Of a stretch of 64,000 nt of DNA, positions 55,883-64,000 are shown piece after piece. The DNA is from Schizochytrium sp. TIO01. Lineage: Eukaryota; Sar; Bigyra; Thraustochytrida; Thraustochytriidae. The position numbers were made by a program, and so were the translations under genes. The notes below the pieces were generated by a model that was not told where the DNA came from, ran no database searches, and saw nothing but the letters and a program-made list of their open reading frames with translations. The stretch covers positions 7,646,668 to 7,710,667 of the forward strand of contig SMSO01000032.1 of NCBI GenBank assembly GCA_004764695.1. The letters are read 5' to 3'. Every line of letters starts with the position of its first letter. Position 1 is the first letter of the stretch.

Positions 55883-58123
55883 CTAAACATCTAACCAAGG
55901 TTCGAGTTCAGGAAATATATCAGGGGTTTTGATTGGATGCTGCAAATAATAAGTTGGTGTACTCGGTTTCTTTGAGAGTTCACTTTTGTACATCGAATAC
56001 TCACGATTGCTAAAAGATGCGCCTATCGGGCTTACAAGCCCATGCAATTGAAGAGGTGAAAACTTGCATGCTGGTTTGTGACGTTCGCAGGTCTCAAAGT
56101 AGAAAATCTCATCGATAGACCAATTCATCGGTACAAATGCTGACTCAAGGGACCAATGCATCATTCGTTTGGATAGTCGAATGCCCCCTGCGAGAATCCG
56201 ACCTAGTCGTCGTTTGGGTTCCCAATATTGTGCTACAGATTTCCACATATTGACATCAGTATTTTTGGCTTCCCTCGCAACAATGGCAGCAGGACTGCTT
56301 CCGAAGGTCCACGCGGGTGCAATTAGGTCTGCGTCATCATGAGAGACTCCATCAATAAGTCGTGAAATGGGACCTGTGAACACCACATCATAATCGAGAA
56401 TCCAGGCATTCTCTATGTCTGGTCTAGTATGCATGAGATGTTGCATGATGACTGCTGTGGAAGCAAATGTGTGAAACCACATAAGGCGATCAACATTTCG
56501 GTTGTCCGGGTTGAACACAGGATCTGTGACATTGGTAATCCTTTTGCACAGCAGTGGGTCAAAGTGTCTTAGACATGACTTCGCAAAACCATTAGGGGAG
56601 TCAAAAGGAATAAGATTGTCCACAATACCACGATTATCAAGCTGGATAAGCTCATAGCCTACAGATGTGTTCCGTGCATACTCATCGAGAAAAGAATTGT
56701 ACACTTTCTTTTCCAAAGTGTTTTGAACAGCAGCTATGACCTCGCCACCTTCTTCATAGATATCTTTAGCCCATGCATGTAGTGTCTTGTTTACACGCGC
56801 ATTAAAAAGGTGGGTTTTCATAACAATAACTTGGCCGGCAAATCGGCCCTTACGTTGGTGAGTGCGAGGTGGTCGTGGTCGGTGATCTATTATTTGTTTT
56901 CGTGCTAGTTTGGACATCTGATCTACTTGAAAGGCTTTGGCGCATGCTTTTGCATCACTTTCTTCGAGCGCGCGATATGTCGATAAAGACTGCGCACCTG
57001 TTTTCTCTAGCTCAGCATCTTTGCGCCATGCAAATTCAATTGGCAATGCATATTGTGCTTGAGCAATGCCCCCGCGAAGTACCTCCTTAACAGGCACAAC
57101 CTCAGCAACAGACGAAAGCTTGCAATGTTTGTTGTTCTGCAACGTACCACTCATAATAAATGTTGTGCACTCATCAAGCGATTTGGGATGAAACCGGGCA
57201 ACTTCTGGCTGTGCAAAAGCATCGCGCTCAGATGAAGTTTTGTGTGGGGATATAAACATGCCTAAAACGGGAGCCATCCGAGGGTCGTTCGCCCAGTCCA
57301 CAAGAGGTGTACTGAGATTAACTAGCTTATTAATATCAACTGCTGGATTCTTGACTGTAACAAGTCTTGAAGGGATCCCAAGCCGGCGGCCGCGCGCATG
57401 GTTTGTTGCAGGTTGTAACAAACCATTTACATGATCCATGAATGGGCCGTCTAGTTTGGACCAGCGTTTGACATTCCAGGACTCACGCCACATGCAGCTT
57501 TCATTTTTCATTATATTCCAAATATCACAAAGCGTGATGCCTTCCCTTATGCGAGTACCAGGACGCAGATAAAGAACACGATCATACCTTGATAAAGATC
57601 TAATGGCTTTCATCTCGTTGCCTCCATCTACAATTTCGATACGGATACCCATACGAATTAAGTGTCTCATTTCTTGAACTAGGAGTCCACCGCTTGTCAC
57701 CACAACCACCTCCGCAAGCTTCAGCCCTGCAGCTGCATTCATTTCGTCAACTTGTTGGGCAAGAGCATGCGCATGTAAAAGCTGTAGACGCATCAGCATC
57801 GGACGCGTCACAGATGCACCATCTCGTAAGGACTCCATGGTCGCCTCCTCTTCATCATTGATGTCACGAAATATTGTGGTTACTGCTAGTCGGGGTAGAC
57901 CATCTGCTGGTGCAGTGAAGCATGTTTGTGCGTTTGATTGCACATAGTCAGGGTTGGGCGTCATGAAATAATGTGATTTTGTAGTGTCGTTGTCTATGAA
58001 ACTAGGCTGCCATAAGATTACAAACATCATTAAAGCAGTAAAGAAGAGCAGCAATACTCCTCGCATAACTGTTTTCTGTGTTATGATAGAAGACGCATTC
58101 TGCGTCTTGTAGCTATTGTGCAT
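55883..58123 (-). CDS. Type II membrane glycosyltransferase-like protein
   Basis: 746 residues from ATG. Residues about 20-39 form a single hydrophobic segment after a short N-terminus, the topology of Golgi or ER type II enzymes. The luminal part has two regions: about 75-310, with RYDRVLYLRPGTRI resembling the donor-binding strand of GT-A glycosyltransferases but lacking the acidic DxD, and about 430-746, with ENAWILDYDVVFTGPISRLID where DYD at 577-579 fits a DxD metal motif. Several N-x-S/T sites are present. The family is not recognised with certainty; a two-lobed or tandem GT-A-like enzyme is the best guess. It may act in surface glycan synthesis (inference). Confidence 0.65.
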   Translation of the reverse strand: MHNSYKTQNASSIITQKTVMRGVLLLFFTALMMFVILWQPSFIDNDTTKSHYFMTPNPDYVQSNAQTCFTAPADGLPRLAVTTIFRDINDEEEATMESLRDGASVTRPMLMRLQLLHAHALAQQVDEMNAAAGLKLAEVVVVTSGGLLVQEMRHLIRMGIRIEIVDGGNEMKAIRSLSRYDRVLYLRPGTRIREGITLCDIWNIMKNESCMWRESWNVKRWSKLDGPFMDHVNGLLQPATNHARGRRLGIPSRLVTVKNPAVDINKLVNLSTPLVDWANDPRMAPVLGMFISPHKTSSERDAFAQPEVARFHPKSLDECTTFIMSGTLQNNKHCKLSSVAEVVPVKEVLRGGIAQAQYALPIEFAWRKDAELEKTGAQSLSTYRALEESDAKACAKAFQVDQMSKLARKQIIDHRPRPPRTHQRKGRFAGQVIVMKTHLFNARVNKTLHAWAKDIYEEGGEVIAAVQNTLEKKVYNSFLDEYARNTSVGYELIQLDNRGIVDNLIPFDSPNGFAKSCLRHFDPLLCKRITNVTDPVFNPDNRNVDRLMWFHTFASTAVIMQHLMHTRPDIENAWILDYDVVFTGPISRLIDGVSHDDADLIAPAWTFGSSPAAIVAREAKNTDVNMWKSVAQYWEPKRRLGRILAGGIRLSKRMMHWSLESAFVPMNWSIDEIFYFETCERHKPACKFSPLQLHGLVSPIGASFSNREYSMYKSELSKKPSTPTYYLQHPIKTPDIFPELEPWLDV

Positions 58124-59435
58124 GATGTTCTCAGCAACACAGAAGGAGGGACTTCACCTCACTCTTACTGTAGGTGACGGAGATATTGATTCGTGTGTAC
58201 CTTGCTTCCTGAAGGGGAAACAAATACTATATCTGCAAACTCGAAGCCCAGCTGGCTTGACAGTTTGAAGTTGGCGGTCCTTAAAACAGGTTTGCCAGGG
58301 TCTTGGTGAACGAAAGAGTGAATTTACTTTATGTAGGTACTTTCCTGTACTTGTTTTCACAATTTCTCTATATATACTTATTATAGTTACTATATATACT
58401 TATTTATAGTTAAAATGTTAAAAGAAAAACCTGAGGACCGACTCCGAGTTGTCAGGGAAAGAACAAAAGAAATAATTTGATTAAACAATATAATACACAT
58501 ATGTAGGCGTAAAATGAAGAAATTATCTAAGGTTGACGTGACCAGCGCTTCAAAGAGTTAAATCTGTCACAATTCGCTCTCCACTAAAGTTATGCATTTG
58601 CTCCTTCACATTTGCTATGGCTATTACGAATTCATAAATGATTACTACCACGCAGTCTTCACCCCTCGTAGGCCTTATAGCTAAGAACATAGGAGAGGGT
58701 CGCGGTGAGGTCAAGTTTTATCAAGTATGGATTTTTAAAAGAAGTAGTTTATGTGGACCCTGGACTCCATCCGTCTCACGCCACTCTTACCTTCCTGCCA
58801 TGGATGGCACCAGTAAATAAAGGTTGCTTCTTTCGGGGTAGCGTGAGTCAAGTTTCTAAAAGAGCCTGCATTCGTGTCAGGAGGTATATCCACTCTCTCA
58901 GGCAACCAACTTCTTTTGACACCTGTTTTAGCTTGGTCAATCAATCAATGGGAACGTGCTCTCTTTTATTTTAGTACACTTCCTACCCATTCTGAAACAT
59001 CCACTCTTCGCCGCGACAATTGTGTTGCTTCGAAGCACGTGAGCGCAGCGTTCTCGGCTCTGCTTCTCCATCGGATACAGCCGATCCTTCGCTGACGTCC
59101 ATTCGCACAGCCACGAGCACCTGCAAACGCTCTTTCGTCTGCATCCCTTTGCTACGCGCAGCCTCCATGACCTGACCTGCTTCTTTCTCCCTCTTCCGAG
59201 CAAGCTGAGCTCATCGGCGATGAAAGAAACCGAAGCCTGCCAAGTCTTTCTTGTTCGCAAAGTTCACTCCATCGAACGACGGAGGGTTTCTCCTCTCACT
59301 TGGATCCATTTTGCTAAACCAGAGCCTCGGGAGCCACTTGAGGCGAGACCAGGCGATCGATGGGAAGCCAATATTCCTCATCACTAACAACATCTTGAGT
59401 TTCCACCCAAGTCCAAGTCCAAGGGCGTACGCAAG

Positions 59436-59437
59436 GG

Positions 59438-59513
<76 letters not shown>
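59436..59513. repeat. Microsatellite (GGCA)n
   Basis: About 19 copies of the tetramer GCAG/GGCA, the most GC-rich array in the window. Confidence 0.97.
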
Positions 59514-60536
59514 TGGTTTCGAAGCTGCACTCTGTCAGGTACTCAGAGGGAGGTACGTCGCAAGATATGAGCAGAATGCCAATTTCTTTCAAGCGAAAAC
59601 AACTTGAACCCCAAGTCGAGCTCAATCACTCGTTCGCTTGTTGAAGTTGGCGATGGAGCTGTCACAGTGAACGTGAAGCTAGCTAGCTCTATCATGATGG
59701 TTCTATTGTTGTGGAGAGCAGGAAGAAACCAGAGGCGCAAACCCGAAGAACTTGGAAGGAGCATAGTAGGCAGGCCTATCTATGTATTTATTGTCTGTCC
59801 ATTTAGGGACGTACGCAAATCGAAGTGAATCATCCTCAGGCAGTTCGTTTTTGCTTAGGCACGTTCATACAAGGAGGTAGGCGCCCACCCGCCTATTCAC
59901 TTTGACACTATCTATCCGCGCCAACTCTGCACTGCAGGGTAGTTCTTTTTTATGATTTATTTATTGAACTATAACTAAAACCTTTTATAACTTGGCAAGC
60001 AAGTAAGCAAGTAAGTAAAGTCTCAAGCAAGCCAAAACAATCACTGCCTGCGATGGTATGTATGAAGCCTGAGGAAGGCAAGTGGAGGCAATGCAGTGCC
60101 TAAGAAGGGAAGCAGACACAGCACTCCGGGGACCACGACTTTGCAAGCAAGACCCGCAGGAACACCTTTGTGATAGTGCCATTGAACCACATTCAGTAAG
60201 ACAAGACGACACGTGACAACCCATTACATTCCTGACTAACTCTACAGCTAACCAGCTAACTACTACTGCCATCTCAGACATTTCTTACTGCGTGCATGAA
60301 GCGGTTGACTGTTTGGGCTTGAGTTTCTACTTCATGGGTGGGTACAGGTACCTCGTGAATGGCCCTTTTAGCTTGTGTTTTGATAGCAAGGTAGGGAGTA
60401 CCTATCTGAAATTGGTCTTTGGGCACTTTTAGTTGCAATCTTCATTTAGCTTCTGATTCTGTTTATTTGAGGGTCCTACTAAAGCTCCGGCCAAAGCGAA
60501 TTGAATCACTAGACCAATCGCGATAGGGGTAAGGTG

Positions 60537-60561
60537 GGTAGGTAGGTAGGTAGGTAGGTAC
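60537..60561. repeat. Short microsatellite (GGTA)n
   Basis: Six copies of GGTA running into CCTAGCTAGG, similar to the dispersed GCTAGCTAGGTAGGCAGG-type sequences at 51090 and 51680. Confidence 0.9.
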
Positions 60562-60835
60562 CTAGCTAGGTGGAGCACAGCATGGGCGTGCTCTCAGAGA
60601 CGCAACGCGAGTCCTCGTTCTGGGTTGAGTTCTTCTTCCTCACCCACGGTTTTGCCTCGAGATTTTTATTTTTCATACGATTTCGCCCTTCGCCTCTCGC
60701 CTAAATGACTCCTACTGAGAGTGCTAGCTACCAATTGGATCAGCTCTGAGGACCGTCTTTGCCTTCAGCGCGGATTGAGCGGAAGCACCTCGAGTGCGAT
60801 TTGCTCTCCGTCATGGACCTTGGGGTGGATGAGGG

Positions 60836-61131
60836 CATTCATTCCTTTATTCATTCCTTTATTCATTCCTTTATTCACTCCTTTATTCATTCCTTTATTC
60901 ACTCCTTTATTCATTCATTCCTTCATTCATCTCATTCCTTCATTCATCTCATTCCTTCATTTCTTCATTCATCTCATTCATTCCTTCATTCATTCATTCA
61001 TTCCTTCATTCCTTCATTCATTCCTTCATTCATCTCATTCCTTCATTCATTCATTCATTCATTCATTCCTTCATTCATCTCATTCATTCATCCTCATACA
61101 TTCATTCATTCATTCATTCCTTTATTTCTTT
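60836..61131. repeat. Imperfect microsatellite (CATT)n with CCTT variants
   Basis: About 296 bp of ATTC/CATT units with regular interspersed CTTT and CTCATTC variants, suggesting a higher-order structure (CATTCCTTTATT repeated in the first 80 bp). It lies 260 bp upstream of the galactocerebrosidase start. Open frames of Ser-Phe-Ile type through it are artefacts. Confidence 0.95.
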
Positions 61132-61390
61132 ATTTCAAGGGGTTTGTTTGTAGCTCTCAAGGAGAGTCCTAATCAGCAGTACTTAGTATGTTGAGAAATA
61201 TCTTTTGCCTCTCGGTTTCGTGCCAGCGCGAGGTGGCTATTCATTTCGCTGCAGAGGACTTCGGGGAACTTCAAGACAGCAGAGGCCTTGCATGAGACGG
61301 AACTGGCAAAGCGAAGGGGGCTTAGCGAAAGTTGGAAAATAATCTAAGCTGAGGCTTCTCTAGAAAACTGCAGCCAGGGATTTAAAGACG

Positions 61391-64000
61391 ATGCGGCTTC
61401 CGAAGCAGTTGCCAATGGCAAGAGAGTCCGTTGCCCTTGCTCTAGCTGTGGTGCTTGCGACAGCTCAACTAGTAAGAGCAACTTCACAGACAACTTTCGC
61501 GACAAAGGTTAGCGCAACGAGCTACTCTATCAACTGGGTTAACGATAATCTTAAAAGCTTGCTCACTTTTGACGGCATTGGCGCAATCTCTGGCGGAGGC
61601 GCCACAAGTCGCTTACTGGTTGAGTATCCTGAAGATGTTGCTTCAGAAATTTACGATTTTTTGTTTCTGCCAAATTTTGGCGCTTCCTTGCAGATAATCA
61701 AAGTAGAAATAGGTGGTGAAGCCCAATCGACAGATGGCTCCGAACAGTCCCATATGAGAAGTCCCGGAGACCTTGACTTTACGCGAGGCTATGAATGGAA
61801 AATTCTCCAAGAAGCCAAGAAGCGTAATCCGGACATTAAAACCTATGGACTCCCTTGGGCCTTTCCAGGCTGGATAGGAAATAGCGATAAAAATGACCCA
61901 TTTACGAATCCTGAAAGGACCGCCAACTACACCGCTCAATGGGTGCGTGGCGCAAGAGATGTGCATGGTATTTACATCGATTATATTGGCATCTGGAATG
62001 AGCGTGGGGACAATAAGCAGTATACCCTTGCCCTGCGTAGGCTGCTTGACGAAATGGGGTTCACAAAGACCCTCATTGTTTCTAACGACGGTAATGCAAA
62101 CAAAATTTGTCCGAAGCTCGGTGAGGACAAAGAGTATGCTGACGCAGTTGACATTGTTGGCTTGCACTATCCAAATGACCTTGACAAAAATATCGCACAA
62201 AGCTGTGCACCTTTAGGGAAAACAATTTGGTCTGCAGAAGAAAGCTCATCATATGATGATCTCAACGGCGCTGCTTGCTGGGCACGAGTGATCGCATCTC
62301 ATTATATTCTAAATAACATGACGTCCAATATCATGTGGAATCTAGTCGGTTCTTACATGCATGGCACTAATTGGTACGCTTCGTCTATCCTCACGGCTGT
62401 GCAGCCTTGGTCTGGGTTCTACGAGAGTGGGGAAATGCCAGTTGTATGGTCAACAGCTCATTATACTCAATTTTCAGCTCCTGGGTGGAAAATTCTTCCT
62501 GTTGGACATGGCTCAGGAGAGTTAGCCAAAGGTGGCTACTATGTGACTTTGGTCTCACCTGATGGCCAGGACTTCTCAATCATCATTGTTAAAATTTCCC
62601 AAGACCATGCTTCGTGTACAAGGCCCCGCTTATGGAATTTCGACACGTCCCCAGAGACTGCTCGTATTATACTCGGGGATTCGTTACGCAAATTAATTGA
62701 GTCGAAACCTCTCTATGGCCGCTATTCCAATTTTGAATCCACAGATATCCCAGCACCTATCTTTGAGCCTTATCAGGTCTCCATCGAAAATGATGGCGTC
62801 CTTACCATCGATATTCAAGTTGGAGCAGTCTATACGATCAGTACAATCAGTTCCTCGCACAAAGGTAAAGCAAAAACTCAAGATTCTCGGGATAATGTAC
62901 CTTCATTTCCTATACCATTTTATGATGACTTTACAAAGTACAATTGTTCCGGCTGCTTGCCACATTTCCTAAGCGACCAGATGGGAATATTCGAGATACA
63001 CAGCAAGCCTTCTGTACTACGGCAAGTAACACCTGAGGCCCCAATTCACTGGGCAGAATTCCCTCTTGGCCCTCTTTCAGTGATTGGTATGACTGAGTGG
63101 GAGGATGTTAATATTACGTCACGGTTTCGTATTCCCCTTGAAGCCTCTAAACTAGCTGCGCAAAAGAAGGTCGCCCCAGCTGCGTGTCTTGCCACGCGCA
63201 CAAACCAATATTGGAACACAGGTGTAGTTTTTTGCGCGTCAACAGAAAAATGGGTTATTCGTTATGGTGGGCCGCCTCGAGATACAGTTGTGAGTGCACA
63301 CGACGATAATGTCATCACGAGTGGTTCCATTCACATTGAGAGTGATGAGTGGCAGCGCATGTCGATTACTGTGGTCGGCGATGTTTTGAAGGCAGCTTCT
63401 ATTAATGATGTACAGCTCATCCAACAAGATCTGAAGCTTCGCTCTAGGGATAACGGCTTTGCGGGCCTTGCAGTGAATGGCTATTTCCCTATAGAATTTG
63501 CCGATTTGTCGATTCAACCTGCCGGGCCTAAATGGCAGACCCGCCCAGAAACAACTCGTTTCACCGCTGGGATGCGGCTCGGCGTTCGTGAGTGTACACC
63601 TAACGGTATCTTTGACTCGGCGCAAGCGTTTGAACTTCGTGCCAATTGGCAAATTCGGCACGTAGAATCAATTGAGGGCCTCGAGAATGATGACATGAGG
63701 CGCAATTCACTTTGTGCTGAGGCTGCCCATGATGGTTCATTGTATTTGCAAGCATGTGACATCAAGTCGGAGCAAGAATTCCGAAATGATTATACTACTA
63801 TTCGGAACCAGGAAGCTGCACTCCACAATAAAGCAGGAGATTTACAGGGCGTGCCTAATGGTAATGCTTTTGTCGGAAATCCTGTGCTTCCGAATGAAGC
63901 AACCTTCAAGCGTTGGGCATATTTTCCAAACACACTTCAGCTACGCTCGCAGCTTCACTACAACTCAGCAGTTGGCTCCCCCCAGTGTCTGACAGTACTG
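61391..64000 (+). CDS. GALC: Galactocerebrosidase (GH59), 3' end beyond window
   Basis: The frame is open from the ATG at 61391 to the window end, 870 codons with no stop, so the gene is partial. An N-terminal signal peptide of about 30 residues (hydrophobic VALALAVVLATAQ) marks a secreted or lysosomal enzyme. The GH59 core is unmistakable: FDGIGAISGGGATSRLL at 60-76, NFGASLQIIKVEIGGEAQSTDG, GLPWAFPGWIG, the acid/base Glu204 in IGIWNER, the nucleophile Glu283 in WSAEES, then CWARV and WNLVGSY. The lectin-like domain of GALC follows to about residue 715. Beyond it come at least 150 further residues not present in animal GALC, with Cys-rich motifs (SLCAE, LYLQACD, QCLTVL) suggestive of a ricin-type beta-trefoil. 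The enzyme removes galactose from galactosylceramide and related lipids. Confidence 0.95.
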   Translation, partial: MRLPKQLPMARESVALALAVVLATAQLVRATSQTTFATKVSATSYSINWVNDNLKSLLTFDGIGAISGGGATSRLLVEYPEDVASEIYDFLFLPNFGASLQIIKVEIGGEAQSTDGSEQSHMRSPGDLDFTRGYEWKILQEAKKRNPDIKTYGLPWAFPGWIGNSDKNDPFTNPERTANYTAQWVRGARDVHGIYIDYIGIWNERGDNKQYTLALRRLLDEMGFTKTLIVSNDGNANKICPKLGEDKEYADAVDIVGLHYPNDLDKNIAQSCAPLGKTIWSAEESSSYDDLNGAACWARVIASHYILNNMTSNIMWNLVGSYMHGTNWYASSILTAVQPWSGFYESGEMPVVWSTAHYTQFSAPGWKILPVGHGSGELAKGGYYVTLVSPDGQDFSIIIVKISQDHASCTRPRLWNFDTSPETARIILGDSLRKLIESKPLYGRYSNFESTDIPAPIFEPYQVSIENDGVLTIDIQVGAVYTISTISSSHKGKAKTQDSRDNVPSFPIPFYDDFTKYNCSGCLPHFLSDQMGIFEIHSKPSVLRQVTPEAPIHWAEFPLGPLSVIGMTEWEDVNITSRFRIPLEASKLAAQKKVAPAACLATRTNQYWNTGVVFCASTEKWVIRYGGPPRDTVVSAHDDNVITSGSIHIESDEWQRMSITVVGDVLKAASINDVQLIQQDLKLRSRDNGFAGLAVNGYFPIEFADLSIQPAGPKWQTRPETTRFTAGMRLGVRECTPNGIFDSAQAFELRANWQIRHVESIEGLENDDMRRNSLCAEAAHDGSLYLQACDIKSEQEFRNDYTTIRNQEAALHNKAGDLQGVPNGNAFVGNPVLPNEATFKRWAYFPNTLQLRSQLHYNSAVGSPQCLTVL

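Larger units (their letters stand above)
58124..61390. other. Divergent intergenic region with microsatellites
   Basis: About 3.3 kb between the glycosyltransferase-like gene and the galactocerebrosidase gene. It holds both promoters. Repeats at 59436-59513, 60537-60561 and 60836-61131 are listed separately. No convincing gene. Confidence 0.5.

Noticed and set aside
60721-61194. Frames of Ser-Phe-Ile-His repeats
   Set aside because: Caused by the (CATT)n array.
61643-62200. 185-codon minus-strand frame
   Set aside because: Antisense shadow of the galactocerebrosidase gene, whose homology on the plus strand is unambiguous.

Overview
This window looks like nuclear DNA of a unicellular eukaryote. 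It carries cyclin B, a calcyphosin-type flagellar EF-hand protein, TTC5, galactocerebrosidase, an SLC37 antiporter, RING-CH/FHA and BTB/WD40 proteins, and no operons, Shine-Dalgarno sites or bacterial gene order. Most genes are long single open frames, compact at the two ends of the window, and separated elsewhere by AT-rich, microsatellite-rich DNA. That style, with short rare introns, fits a stramenopile such as a thraustochytrid/labyrinthulomycete. The assignment is an inference from gene content and architecture only.

Layout. 0.3-11.7 kb is gene-dense: a histidine-phosphatase-superfamily protein (+), an N-terminally membrane-anchored acidic protein (+), a calcyphosin-like EF-hand protein (-), TTC5 (+), an unknown basic protein (+) and an FHA/RING-CH protein with an N-myristoylation signal (-). 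11.7-17.4 kb has no clear gene and holds several microsatellites. 17.4-28 kb carries a CobW/ZNG1-type GTPase with a His-Asp repeat (-), a frame-broken coding remnant near 19.3-20.4 kb (-), an NPEPL1-type M17 aminopeptidase (+) whose start is best explained by a 58-nt intron, a dethiobiotin-synthetase-like P-loop protein (-) and a mitotic cyclin B (-). 28-34 kb is repeat-rich and includes about 75 copies of CAAA. 34-41 kb carries an SLC37-type sugar-phosphate antiporter (+) and a BTB-BACK-WD40 protein (-). 41-55.9 kb is a 14.8-kb gene desert with the densest collection of simple repeats and a few possible decayed coding fragments, one with weak Ty3/gypsy-like features. 55.9-64 kb has a type II membrane glycosyltransferase-like protein (-) and the first 870 codons of a GH59 galactocerebrosidase (+), which runs off the window end.

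The genes are ordinary housekeeping and signalling functions with no shared pathway apparent; adjacency probably reflects only shared promoters (calcyphosin-like/TTC5 are divergent) or convergent 3' ends (the unknown protein and the FHA/RING-CH protein are 94 bp apart). I did not find a clearly new biological system. The most useful leads are unusual domain architectures (FHA-RING-CH-FHA with a myristoylation motif, a split BTB domain, a roughly 100-residue luminal insert in the SLC37 protein, a C-terminal extension on galactocerebrosidase), the inferred intron and the decayed coding segments. No tRNA, rRNA or CRISPR array was found.
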